DNA of 64,000 bases from Embleya sp040605455 (GTDB taxonomy: Bacteria > Actinomycetota > Actinomycetes > Streptomycetales > Streptomycetaceae). Each line of letters begins with the position of its first letter. The first letter of the stretch is position 1. Of the stretch, positions 26,762-34,909 are shown piece after piece. The stretch is taken from positions 62,001 through 126,000 of the forward strand of contig NZ_JBEXCV010000004.1 in the NCBI RefSeq assembly GCF_040605455.1, written 5' to 3'. The notes beneath the pieces are model-generated. The model saw only the letters and a list, made by a program, of their open reading frames with translations, had not been told where the DNA came from and did no database searches. The position numbers and the translations under genes were made by a program.

Positions 26762-26850
26762 CGACCCCCGACAGCCTCGACGCGCTCCTTCGAATTCCGC
26801 TGTCGGCGGACCCCCTTGCCTTCCAACAACATCGGCGTAAGTTGAATTAC

Positions 26851-27381
26851 ATGATTACAACAAAGCAGGAAGCCGTACGAGGCTGGTTCACCGGGCGCCT
26901 CCCCGAGGGACTGTTCACCGCACTCGTCGACGTGACCGTCGACCGCGAGGAAATCACCGTCATCGGCCGCATCCCCGAGCCGGAACTCGCCGACGACGTC
27001 TCCGCCGACGAGCGCGACGCGGCCCGCGACGGCCGCATCGCCGAATTCCGCGAACGCACCCGCGAAGACCGCATGGCCGTGGCCCGCGAAGCCGAGCGCC
27101 GCTTCGGCCGCAAGGTCTCCTGGGGCGTCGAATGCGGCACCACCCGCGCCCTCTACACCACGGTCTCCGTACCGGTCATGACCCGCCTCCGCCAGCCCGA
27201 ACGCCAAGTCCTCGACACCCTGGTCGCCGGCGGCGTCGCCCGCAGCCGCAGCGACGCCCTGGCCTGGTGCGTACGCCTCGTGCAACGCAACACCGACACC
27301 TGGCTCACCGACCTCCGCGAGTCCCTCGAAACCGTCGAACGCATCCGCACCCAAGGCCCCGACACCACCCCCACCGACTAA
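26851..27381 (+). CDS. Conserved hypothetical protein, possible ribbon-helix-helix tail
   Basis: A 176-residue cytosolic protein. The N-terminal half is beta/alpha (RGWFTGRLPEGLFTALVDVT, REEITVIGRI) followed by a highly charged helix (RDGRIAEFRERTREDRM). The C-terminal third, QVLDTLVAGGVARSRSDALA, resembles a ribbon-helix-helix or short helical DNA-binding unit. ATG at 26851 follows an AT-richer patch with GTAA-TTAC ends (26837-26850). Similar proteins are common in actinomycetes, to my recollection, but have no assigned function. Confidence 0.7.
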   Translation: MITTKQEAVRGWFTGRLPEGLFTALVDVTVDREEITVIGRIPEPELADDVSADERDAARDGRIAEFRERTREDRMAVAREAERRFGRKVSWGVECGTTRALYTTVSVPVMTRLRQPERQVLDTLVAGGVARSRSDALAWCVRLVQRNTDTWLTDLRESLETVERIRTQGPDTTPTD

Positions 27382-27526
27382 CCCCCAGCCCCGCCCCGCC
27401 GCCGGCCCTCCCCGACAACCCACGGACCCGATCGACCATCGCGGCAGCCCCGCCCCAAGGGCATGACCGCCAAGAAGCCGTGTCGGCCTCGCCAACGACG
27501 CATCGTCCACCCCGTAGAGCAGTCGG

Positions 27527-28252
27527 TCACGTGCGGCGTCGGCTGCTGATGCCGTCCAAGACGGTGGTCAGGTTGTGGTTGAAGGTTTCCTCGGCATTGA
27601 GGTGGGCGCCGTCGATGACGAGCCGGGCGACGGTGGGGTACCTGCCGGTTTTCAACATGCGTGTGAGGTAGGGGCCGAGGCGGGCCTGAAAAGCGGCTTC
27701 ATCGGTGCCGGTGGAACGGGCGGTGCGCCGCTCGGTGACCTCTCTGCGGACCGCTCCGATGATGAAGGCGTTGAGGGCGCCCAAAGCCCGCTGGAGATCG
27801 TCGATGCCTCGCACACCGGGGGCCTGGCTCAGCGCCGCCGCGGTCGCTTCGCCCACGGCGAGCGCGTGAGGTCCCAAGTGTGGCCTTCCGCCGAGCAGAT
27901 CGGAAAACCACTCATGGTCAAGGGCGGCATCGCGGGTCGCGCGGGCGATGGCCAGTACCGTGGCGCGCCACGCGGAGTGCCGGTCCACCTCGGCGATCCG
28001 GGCATAGACGACGTCGACCATCAGGTCGAGTAGTTCGGATCTGTTGATCACATAGTCGTAGAGCCGCATTGGACCGACACCGAGTTCTTTGGCGATCTTG
28101 CGAACCGACAGGCCGTCGAGGCCGTGCGCGTCGGCAAGTCGGATCGCCGCAGCGGCGATCTTCTCGCGGCTCAACGGCACCGGCGCCGCCCGCGGCTGAG
28201 GTTCGGGCCGCTCCCAAATGGGCAGCGATTCGCTACCGTACGATGTATCCAT
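27527..28252 (-). CDS. TetR-family repressor
   Basis: A 241-residue regulator. The helix-turn-helix domain is at about residues 25-70 (SREKIAAAAIRLADAHG, SVRKIAKELGVGPMRLYDYV) and the rest is a helical ligand-binding domain of the tetracycline-repressor C-terminal type (LDHEWFSDLLGGRPHLGPHA, NAFIIGAVRREVTERR). It is divergent from a FAD monooxygenase and its ATG lies in the centre of a perfect palindrome. It should therefore repress both genes, as in tetR/tetX-like pairs. The ligand is probably the monooxygenase substrate; unknown. Confidence 0.9.
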   Translation of the reverse strand: MDTSYGSESLPIWERPEPQPRAAPVPLSREKIAAAAIRLADAHGLDGLSVRKIAKELGVGPMRLYDYVINRSELLDLMVDVVYARIAEVDRHSAWRATVLAIARATRDAALDHEWFSDLLGGRPHLGPHALAVGEATAAALSQAPGVRGIDDLQRALGALNAFIIGAVRREVTERRTARSTGTDEAAFQARLGPYLTRMLKTGRYPTVARLVIDGAHLNAEETFNHNLTTVLDGISSRRRT

Positions 28253-28269
28253 TGATACAGTGTACGGTA
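28234..28269. promoter_or_regulatory. Perfect 36-base palindromic operator between tetR-like gene and monooxygenase
   Basis: Outer arms TACCGTAC (28234-28241) and GTACGGTA (28262-28269), inner arms TGTATC (28244-28249) and GATACA (28254-28259), each pair perfectly complementary, with CATT in the centre. The centre contains the repressor start codon (28250-28252), so the repressor mRNA may be leaderless. Confidence 0.85.
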
Positions 28270-28274
28270 GCGGG

Positions 28275-29405
28275 ATGGAAATGCGAATTGCGATCGCCGG
28301 TGGCGGCCTTGGCGGCCTGACGCTGGCACGGATCCTGCATCGGCACGGCATCGATGCGGTGGTGTACGAGCGCGAGGCAAGCCGATCCGCGCGGCCGCAG
28401 GGCGGCGCGCTCGACCTGCACCCGGAGTCCGGACAACAGGCCCTGGCCGAGGCGGGTCTCGCCGGCCGGTTCCGGTCGAAGGCGCGGCCCGATGGCGAGG
28501 AACATCGCATCGTCGACCCGACCGGACGGACCCTGGTACACCACGAGCCGCAACCTGGCTCATTCTCCGGACGTCCCGAGATTGACCGGAGCGAACTGCG
28601 TGATCTTCTGCTCGATTCGCTCCCCGGCGACACGGTTGTCTGGGGGCACCAGCTCGTCGCGGCGACCCCGCGACCTGACGGGGGCTGGGAACTGGCGTTC
28701 CATGGCCGCCACCGAACCGACTGCGACATCCTCATCGGCGCGGACGGCGCGCGCTCAGCCGTCCGGTCGCTGCTGACCGACGTCCGACTGTCCGATGTGG
28801 CCACCTTCGTAGAGCTGAACATCGAGGACGTCGACCGGCGCCATCCCGATCTCGCCGAGCTGGTCGGCCCCGGGAACCTGTGGTGCGTCGGCGTGAACCG
28901 GATCCTGGCAGCGCAACGCCTCGGCGACGGCAGCCTGCGTGTCGGGATCTCGCTGCGCGCAGACGATCGCCCCATCGACACATACCGTAGTAAGCGCGCT
29001 CTGCTGGACATGTTCGATGGCTGGGACGCACGCCTCACCGCACTCATCGAGGCCGGCGACAGCGCGCCGACGCCGCGCCCGATCGAAACGATGCCCATCG
29101 GTACGCGCTGGTCCAGCCGGCCGGGCGTCACCCTCATCGGCGACGCCGCGCACCTCATGCCGCCGGTCGGCGAGGGCGCCAACCAGGCCATGCTCGACGC
29201 CGCCGAACTCGCCGGCCGACTCGCCGCCAACCCCGCCGACCCGGACTCGGCGATCCGGACGTACGAGGAGGTGATGTTCGCCAGGATTCACCCGATCGCC
29301 GAAATGTCCGCCCGAGTCCAGGCGATGATGCTGTCCCCAACCGCGGCGGAAGACATCATCCGCTTCTTCACGGCCCGGCCCGCCGAACCGGCACCCGCAG
29401 ACTGA
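28275..29405 (+). CDS. FAD-dependent monooxygenase (TetX/PHBH-like)
   Basis: A 376-residue aromatic-hydroxylase-type flavoprotein. The FAD-binding GxGxxG is IAGGGLGGLTLARIL near residue 8; the second motif is LIGADGARSAVRSLL near 160; and the third is GVTLIGDAAHLMPPVGEGAN near 290. These form the group A monooxygenase set, and the length matches TetX-like enzymes that inactivate tetracyclines and similar phenolics. The substrate cannot be read from sequence. ATG at 28275 is six bases past the shared palindrome, so expression should be induced when the divergent TetR protein releases DNA. Confidence 0.9.
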   Translation: MEMRIAIAGGGLGGLTLARILHRHGIDAVVYEREASRSARPQGGALDLHPESGQQALAEAGLAGRFRSKARPDGEEHRIVDPTGRTLVHHEPQPGSFSGRPEIDRSELRDLLLDSLPGDTVVWGHQLVAATPRPDGGWELAFHGRHRTDCDILIGADGARSAVRSLLTDVRLSDVATFVELNIEDVDRRHPDLAELVGPGNLWCVGVNRILAAQRLGDGSLRVGISLRADDRPIDTYRSKRALLDMFDGWDARLTALIEAGDSAPTPRPIETMPIGTRWSSRPGVTLIGDAAHLMPPVGEGANQAMLDAAELAGRLAANPADPDSAIRTYEEVMFARIHPIAEMSARVQAMMLSPTAAEDIIRFFTARPAEPAPAD

Positions 29406-29731
29406 GAACGTCTGTGCAGTCGGTCGAGGCCGAAACGCGCGAACCCTGCCCTCCATGGACACCCGCAACTGTTCGGATCGCCGCCCGGATCGGGCGGCCC
29501 CGCTCCCGACGTGCATCCACGGTGCGGGCTCCGCCCCGGCGAAGTCCGCCAGGGTCTCGCCGGGTTCGGGCATCACGGACGTGACGTAGACCAGATGCCG
29601 CACCGCACAACGCCCCGCGATCAAGAAGAGCGCTGATCTCAAGAGAGAGCAGTGCTCTTGACTCGGAGCAGTGCACGCAGAATGATGCTCTCAGACGAGA
29701 GCGGTGCTCTCGCGGCAACGGGGAGGCTCAC
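29406..29731. other. Intergenic region with possible gene scrap
   Basis: About 325 bases. On the minus strand RHLVYVTSVMPEPGETLADF (about 29540-29600) looks like a scrap of an NAD-binding oxidoreductase, but nothing else of such a gene is present. The right part holds the palindromes upstream of the YrdB-like gene. Confidence 0.3.
29646..29712. promoter_or_regulatory. Two palindromic operators upstream of the YrdB-like gene
   Basis: AGAGCAGTGCTCT (29646-29658) and the perfect CGAGAGC-GGT-GCTCTCG (29696-29712) share the core AGAGC-N-GCTCT. A half-site TGCTCTC lies between them (29686-29692). Together they form a likely binding array for a TetR-type repressor not encoded next door. The second site ends 20 bases before the start codon. 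Confidence 0.65.
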
Positions 29732-30097
29732 GTGATCGTGCTCTACTGGACCGCCATGGTGGCGCTGTTCCTGGCCGAGTTGGCCGCTACCGGAGCTACC
29801 GCCTTCTGGGGGTTCACTCTCGATGCCGGCCGGCCGATCCGGATCCTGGTCGGACTGGCCGCGCCCGCAGTCATGATGTTTCTCTGGGGTCGGTTTGCGG
29901 CCGCCAACAACGCCGACGCGCTCACGGGCCTCCCGCGGATCCTCTTCGAGGCGGCGTGGTGGGGTGCGGGCATCGCGGCGTTCGTCGCCGCGGGCCTCCT
30001 TCCCGGCGCGATCGGCGTCGCCGTCGCCCGCCTCACCGGGCTCGCCGCCCAGCGCAGCAAGGCCCACGCGCAGCGCGGTGCGCGGACCTCCGCCTGA
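29732..30097 (+). CDS. YrdB-like (DUF2568) small membrane protein
   Basis: A 121-residue protein with four hydrophobic helices: YWTAMVALFLAELAATG, ILVGLAAPAVMMFLWG, LFEAAWWGAGIAAFVAA and GAIGVAVARLTG. WGRFAAANNADALTG and LPRILFEAAWW are typical of the YrdB/DUF2568 family. The function is unknown. The GTG start has GGGGAGG five bases upstream. Its control region carries two palindromes. Confidence 0.75.
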   Translation: MIVLYWTAMVALFLAELAATGATAFWGFTLDAGRPIRILVGLAAPAVMMFLWGRFAAANNADALTGLPRILFEAAWWGAGIAAFVAAGLLPGAIGVAVARLTGLAAQRSKAHAQRGARTSA

Positions 30098-30198
30098 AAA
30101 TTGGTCGATGACGCCCTCGAAGCCGGACCACCAATGGCTTTCGGTTCGGGTTCGCTCAGCCCCGAGCACCCCTCATGCCCCTCGCGACGAGGCTGCCC

Positions 30199-31119
30199 CT
30201 ACCGCGCCAGTCGCAATCGCACCGTTGTCCCCGTCGCCTTCGTGGAGCGGATTTGCACGAGGTCGCAGATCTGGTTGGCCATCCACAGTCCCCGACCGCC
30301 GTCCTGGTCGCGGGTGGGGCGGTGTCGGCCGGCGAGCGGGTCGATGATGTGGCCCGCGTCGTGGATCTCGCAGACGAATGATGCGTCCTCGATCCAGACC
30401 GCGACCGCGCCGTGGCCGCCGCCGTGCACGAGGCTGTTGCCCGCGATCTCGCTCACGGCCAGGATCGCGTGATTCGTCTGCGCCCGGGGCGCGTCGGTCA
30501 TGGCGCGGCGGACCAGCGAGCGCACGGCGGCCAGTTCGCCGGAGCGAAATGCCAGGTGGTCTGCGTGTCCGGGCACCGCGGGCAGCGCCGGACCGGTCAG
30601 GGTCGCGACGAAGTCCGCTGCGGCGAGGGCTGTCCCGCCGCGCTCGACCGCACCGGTCAGCACACGTGGGTGCGAGTGCCCTACGCCGTCGATCACTTCC
30701 GGATCCAGTGCGGATACGTCGTACGGGCACAGGAGTTGCCACGCCACGTCGTCGAACGCGAGGTTGAGCAACGCCTCGTGGTGTCGGCACTCGACGATCT
30801 CCTCGGCGCTGCGGCCGGCCCAGATCGGCTCGCCGATGCCGCGGAACACGCGTGCACCGTTGTGCTCCGTCCAGTCCTGCCAGACCGGGATGATCCGGGC
30901 CGGGTTGCGGCCCACCCGCTCCATGTCGATCCAGGCCACCCGGTCGGCGTCGGCACCCAGCTCGTCGCGCAGCGCTCCGGCCCGCGGTTCGATCACCGCG
31001 ACGCCTACCGCCTCGTCGGCGGCCAGACCGGCCCGGACGAAGCCGGCGGTGCGCTCGACGAAATCCTCGATGCCCGCGTAGAGCAAGGCGTCGTGCCGGA
31101 ACATCGTGGCTGTCGTCAT
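30199..31119 (-). CDS. MEDS-domain sensor with HATPase (RsbA/RsbW-like anti-sigma regulator)
   Basis: A 306-residue two-domain regulator. The first 170 residues are a MEDS/DcmR-type sensory domain (HDALLYAGIEDFVERTAGFV, AVIEPRAGALRDELG). The last 130 residues are a GHKL ATPase of the anti-sigma type: HAILAVSEIAGNSLVHGGG (N box), CEIHDAGHIIDPLAGRH (G1) and GGRGLWMANQICDLVQIR. This architecture is used by anti-sigma kinases that phosphorylate a STAS antagonist. The STAS partner lies just upstream with an ATGA overlap. No sigma factor of that class is adjacent, so the target is encoded elsewhere. Confidence 0.85.
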   Translation of the reverse strand: MTTATMFRHDALLYAGIEDFVERTAGFVRAGLAADEAVGVAVIEPRAGALRDELGADADRVAWIDMERVGRNPARIIPVWQDWTEHNGARVFRGIGEPIWAGRSAEEIVECRHHEALLNLAFDDVAWQLLCPYDVSALDPEVIDGVGHSHPRVLTGAVERGGTALAAADFVATLTGPALPAVPGHADHLAFRSGELAAVRSLVRRAMTDAPRAQTNHAILAVSEIAGNSLVHGGGHGAVAVWIEDASFVCEIHDAGHIIDPLAGRHRPTRDQDGGRGLWMANQICDLVQIRSTKATGTTVRLRLAR

Positions 31120-31457
31120 CCGGTCTTCACCTTCTCCAAAACCAGGCCTGGGACCCGGTCCCACTCGGCGAGCCGAACGAGCACGCACAGCTCCTCGGAG
31201 GCGCGGTGCAGGACCAGGCGCCTCTCGGGCTGAATCCGTATCGCGGCCTCGACCAACGTACGGACGCCGGCGATGTCGATGAACCGCAGCGACGACACGT
31301 CCACGTACAGGTCACCGGTGCCGCCCGCGCTCTGCGCGAACAGGGCCGAGCGCACGTGCACGCAGTTGTCGAGGTCGACTTCGCCGAACAGGCGCACACC
31401 CAGTGGCGGCGAGGTCCGCTCCACCCGGAGCACACCGTCCGCATAGTCGACGCCCAT
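31116..31457 (-). CDS. STAS-domain anti-sigma factor antagonist
   Basis: A 113-residue single STAS domain. GVRLFGEVDLDNCVHVRSAL, LYVDVSSLRFIDIAGVRTLV and the C-terminal helix match anti-anti-sigma proteins. The usual phosphorylated serine position (D-S-S-G in classic members) is here FIDIAGV, i.e. Ile-Ala in place of Ser-x, so classical phosphorylation at that site may be lost. The ATG at 31457 has GGGGAGGG upstream. Translationally coupled to the MEDS/HATPase gene. Confidence 0.85.
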   Translation of the reverse strand: MGVDYADGVLRVERTSPPLGVRLFGEVDLDNCVHVRSALFAQSAGGTGDLYVDVSSLRFIDIAGVRTLVEAAIRIQPERRLVLHRASEELCVLVRLAEWDRVPGLVLEKVKTG

Positions 31458-31865
31458 GCTCGTCCCTCCCCACCCGCCTGTCGTCCTGAGCAAACTACCC
31501 AACACCCACCGTCCGACACCGGTCACCCCAGCCGTCGCCGCAACCACAGCAGTGCCCCCTGCGCCTGCGCCCGCTGGAACTCGCTCATACCACCAGGATT
31601 TCGATCACACCCGGCTCCGGGCAAACGCTTATCGGATCACACGCGGCTCGCCGACGGCGCCCTCCGCTACCGCCATCACCAGCTCCCACGAGTTCACGCC
31701 CGCCCCTCCCGCAACGGAGCCGCCGGGCACGGGATTCGTACCGGCGGTTCGGCCGTTACCGTTCCGTCCAATTTCGGCCATGTGGTGTCCACCTGACGCA
31801 CCGTAGACCGCCGCTACCGTGGCCGGCATGATCCGCATCCCTCTTTCGTCCCTCGGAGTCGTCCG
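31458..31865. other. Intergenic region upstream of uppP and the STAS gene
   Basis: A divergent control region of about 400 bases. The only coding hint is a minus-strand 21-codon frame, 31523-31588, with start MSEFQRAQAQGALLW and a basic end, too short to call. No clear promoter was picked. Confidence 0.35.
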
Positions 31866-32705
31866 GTGATCGGTTGGTTCGAGGCCGTTGTACTCGGCTT
31901 GGTCCAGGGGCTCACCGAGTTCCTGCCGATCTCCTCCAGCGCGCACCTGCGCATCGTGTCGGCGTTCGCCGGCTGGGAGGACCCGGGCTCGGCGTTCACC
32001 GCCGTGACCCAGATCGGGACGGAGACCGCCGTCCTGATCTACTTCCGCAAGGACATCGGCAACATCGTCACGACCTGGGTGAAGTCGCTGTACACCCCGT
32101 CCCTGCGCGGCGAACTCGACGCGCGCATGGGCTGGTACATCATCGTCGGCACCTTGCCGATCGGGGTCTTGGGCCTGGTGTTCCAGGACACCATCGAGAC
32201 CACGTTCCGCGACCTGCGGCTGATCGGTACGACGCTGATCGTGTTCGGTCTGATCCTGCTGTTCGCGGACCGGATGGCGCTGAACAACCGAGGGATGGAC
32301 AAGCTCAACGGCAAGGAGTCGTTGATCTACGGCTTCGCCCAGTCGCTCGCGCTGATTCCGGGCGTCTCACGCTCGGGCGGTACGGTCACGGCCGGCCTGC
32401 TGATGGGATACCGGCGCGAGGTTGCGGCACGGTACTCGTTCCTGCTGGCCATCCCGGCCGTACTGGCCTCCGGCGGCCTCGAGTTGTTCAAGATCGGCGA
32501 GGGTCCGGCACCGGCGTGGGGGCCGACGATCCTGGCCACGGTGGTTGCGTTCGTGGTCGGCTACGCGGCGATCGCGTGGTTCCTGAAGTACATCAGCACG
32601 CACAGCTTCACGGTCTTCGTCGCCTACCGCGTGGCCCTGGGCCTGGTCGTCCTGGGCCTGGTGGTCTTCGGCGCGCTGGAGCCGACGGCGGGAGCGGCCG
32701 AGTAG
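31866..32705 (+). CDS. uppP: Undecaprenyl-diphosphatase UppP/BacA
   Basis: Recycles the undecaprenyl carrier lipid by removing the distal phosphate, supporting peptidoglycan synthesis and bacitracin tolerance. The 279-residue membrane protein has the two family motifs: GLVQGLTEFLPISSSAHL near the N-terminus (catalytic Glu and Ser) and ALIPGVSRSGGTVTAGLLMG around residue 165 (catalytic Arg-Ser). Several further hydrophobic helices follow. GTG at 31866 is the start. A strong bidirectional terminator lies just downstream. Confidence 0.95.
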   Translation: MIGWFEAVVLGLVQGLTEFLPISSSAHLRIVSAFAGWEDPGSAFTAVTQIGTETAVLIYFRKDIGNIVTTWVKSLYTPSLRGELDARMGWYIIVGTLPIGVLGLVFQDTIETTFRDLRLIGTTLIVFGLILLFADRMALNNRGMDKLNGKESLIYGFAQSLALIPGVSRSGGTVTAGLLMGYRREVAARYSFLLAIPAVLASGGLELFKIGEGPAPAWGPTILATVVAFVVGYAAIAWFLKYISTHSFTVFVAYRVALGLVVLGLVVFGALEPTAGAAE

Positions 32706-32751
32706 GTCCATCCACGTTCGGCGCCGCTCGGCCCGAACCGTACCGACACCT

Positions 32752-32797
32752 CGACGCCCGCGGCCGCCGCGTACCCACACGGCGGCCCCGGGCGTCG
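32752..32797. terminator. Strong bidirectional terminator after uppP
   Basis: Arms CGACGCCCG (32752-32760) with CGGGCGTCG (32789-32797), and GGCCGCCG (32762-32769) with CGGCGGCC (32780-32787), form a 17-base-pair stem interrupted by one C-C mismatch with a ten-base loop. It sits between uppP and a converging gene. T-run absent, as usual in such genomes. Confidence 0.85.
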
Positions 32798-32870
32798 CGC
32801 CGTCACCCGGGCTCGACCATTCGGCACTCACGCGGAACGCCCTCGTCCCTCGCTCGGCACTCCTTCGCAC

Positions 32871-33797
32871 TCACGCGTCGCCGAGCATGGCGAAGACGAA
32901 GGCCAGTCGGCGGTCGACCCATGGCACCAGGACGCGAACCGGTTGGTTTCGTCCGTCAGTGGTCATCACCAGTTCGCCGGCGGCCTTCCAGGCGAGCACG
33001 CGTGGGCGGACCGGGCCGAGCGAACCGTCGTCGCCGGAGAGCAGGGTGTCGAAGGTGAGGCTGAGCGCGGTGTCCGCCGTGTGCGCCGCCAACCTGCGCG
33101 GATCGGTCGTGGCGAAGAGGTTGCGGCCGACGATCTCGGGCCGGCCGGGTTGGTCGATCCGCCACGTGTGCTTGACCAGTCGACGGGCGGGCGGGATCCG
33201 GCGGATGGTGCCGACGGGTTCGCCGTCGGCGGCGCGGACCCGGTCGTGGCGTACGCCGTCGATCGTCTCGGCGGCGTCCACGGTGCACAGCAGGCTGCCG
33301 TCGGGCAGGTACAGCGAGCGGCGGTCGTCGCCGGTGAACGCGCACGGGGTGAAGAAGCCACCCGATCCGCCGCCGCGGAGGATGCGGATCCCGACCCGCG
33401 AAGCGGATGCGGACCTCGCGGCGGCTGCGGAAGAGGTGAGCGAGCCGTAGGTGAACGCGGTCACGCTCTGCCAGTCGGTCGGGTCTGCGGCGGGCGTCGA
33501 CGCGTCCGACTCGGGCGTCGCGGCGCCCGGGGTGTCCGTCGGATCCATGAGGTGGGCGGGATCCACGCAATCAACGGGATCCGCGGGACCTACAGGATCT
33601 GCCGTGTGCGCGGTACCCGGTGCGGCCGATGTGTTCGACCCGGGCACACACGTGGCGGGCCTGCTCGAATCGGCCACCTGCTCCGGCTCCGCCGGGATTG
33701 ACCCCGGTATCGGCTCCATCGGCTCCGGCAGCGGCTCCGGCACCGCCGTCGCAGTCGATTCCGCCTCCGAACGCGCCCTGCGCCTGCCGAACACCAT
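32871..33797 (-). CDS. Hypothetical protein with disordered N-terminus, possible tubby-like C-terminal domain
   Basis: About 308 residues. The first 120 are disordered, rich in Pro, Ala, Asp and Thr, with the loose repeat DPVGPADPVDCVDPAHLMDP. The folded C-terminal part (about 135-305) alternates short beta strands: RILRGGGSGGFFTPCAF, SLYLPDGSLLCTVD, GTIRRIPPARRLVKHTWRI, VLVPWVDRRLAFVFAML. The spacing recalls scramblase/tubby-type barrels, a weak guess. ATG at 33797. It is 152 bases downstream of an HATPase gene on the same strand. Confidence 0.6.
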   Translation of the reverse strand: MVFGRRRARSEAESTATAVPEPLPEPMEPIPGSIPAEPEQVADSSRPATCVPGSNTSAAPGTAHTADPVGPADPVDCVDPAHLMDPTDTPGAATPESDASTPAADPTDWQSVTAFTYGSLTSSAAAARSASASRVGIRILRGGGSGGFFTPCAFTGDDRRSLYLPDGSLLCTVDAAETIDGVRHDRVRAADGEPVGTIRRIPPARRLVKHTWRIDQPGRPEIVGRNLFATTDPRRLAAHTADTALSLTFDTLLSGDDGSLGPVRPRVLAWKAAGELVMTTDGRNQPVRVLVPWVDRRLAFVFAMLGDA

Positions 33798-33949
33798 CCG
33801 AGCCCCGTCCTCCCCCGTCACGACACGTGGATGGGCGCGGAGGCGGGCGGGTGGAGGTCGTCCGCGCCGACGCGGCCGTCCGCGCGCGATCGCGCCACCC
33901 TGCCCGTACGCCTGCGCACCCGGTACGTGTCCGACCATATCGGGAGGGC

Positions 33950-34345
33950 TCAGTCCTCCTCGAACCCGGCACACACCGCCTTGCGTCCGCTGCTGCGCAG
34001 TTCCACCTTGAATCGCTGGGTGAGCGCGGCGACCACGAGCAGGCCGCGGCCGGCCTCGGCGTCCTCCAGTACCTCGACGGGAGACGGCAACGAACACGGC
34101 AGGCAGTCGAGCACCTCCACCCACAGAACCCGGCCGTGCAGCGACGCGGAGACCTCGTAGTCGCCGTAGTCCCCGGCGTGTTCGACGGCGTTCGAGGCCA
34201 GCTCGGAGGTGACTCGTACCGGGTCGTCGGACTCGAAGCCGACCCGCTCGCAGAAGCGCCGCACGTGTGCGCGGGCGGCGGAGACGGTTTGCGGTTTCGA
34301 CACGAGCCGTACGGTCGCGCGCGTTTTGGACACGGTGGTGGCCAC
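33950..34345 (-). CDS. ATP-binding anti-sigma-like HATPase protein
   Basis: A 131-residue single-domain GHKL ATPase of the RsbW/SpoIIAB kind common in streptomycetes. Motifs: VRVTSELASNAVEHAGDYGD (N box), LWVEVLDCLP (G1-like, degenerate) and AEAGRGLLVVAALTQRF (G2). The GTG start at 34345 follows GGAGGGGGAGA. It is a regulator expected to bind a sigma factor or STAS protein. No partner is adjacent. Confidence 0.85.
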   Translation of the reverse strand: MATTVSKTRATVRLVSKPQTVSAARAHVRRFCERVGFESDDPVRVTSELASNAVEHAGDYGDYEVSASLHGRVLWVEVLDCLPCSLPSPVEVLEDAEAGRGLLVVAALTQRFKVELRSSGRKAVCAGFEED

Positions 34346-34909
34346 GTCTCCCCCTCCAGTCGGTCGGGCTGTTGAGAGCACCGTGATCGAATACACCCTG
34401 GAAACGGGCCCGAACTGTGATTATCGGTCGCCGAACGTCCGCGATCTGGTAGGAACCGCGGCAAGATCGGTGGACCACTTGGAAGTTACCGAATCCGAGC
34501 GCCTTCCGGGCGGATCGCTTGGCAAAGAAAACCGCGAGTCGGACCGGACAACCCGCGCGTATCACGCCAACCAGCCATCCGAGCCCCTCAGTTCACCGAA
34601 TCCGCAGGTCACAGCCGCCTTACCGACGACACGACGGGAGCGTGCAGTGCCGGGACGGTGGCGAAATCACGGGTCGGGTCGGGCGTGCCGGGCGGGCGTG
34701 AACAGGCGCGGGACGGCGCGTGGCCCGCGGGCCGAACGGCGCGCGGGGGGCGTGTTTTCACTGCACGGCGACGCCGGCCTCGGGTCGTCGCAGGCCGCGA
34801 GCGAGGGCGGGGTGGGGCGGGGCGGCGCGTCGGCGTCATTGCCGGCGTCGGCATCGGGGTCGGGATCCACCACACCGCACCGCACCGCGCCCACCGCACC
34901 CGCCCTCGG
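34346..34909. other. Intergenic region, no gene seen
   Basis: About 560 bases between the HATPase gene and the end of the lipoprotein gene, both on the minus strand. It holds a moderately AT-richer patch near 34380-34440 that could carry the HATPase promoter and a G-rich stretch near 34650-34870. Frames here lack gene-like features. Confidence 0.4.

Noticed and set aside
28755..29642. Minus-strand oxidoreductase gene opposite the FAD monooxygenase
   Set aside because: Only a short motif (RHLVYVTSV) looks real; the rest is antisense of the monooxygenase.
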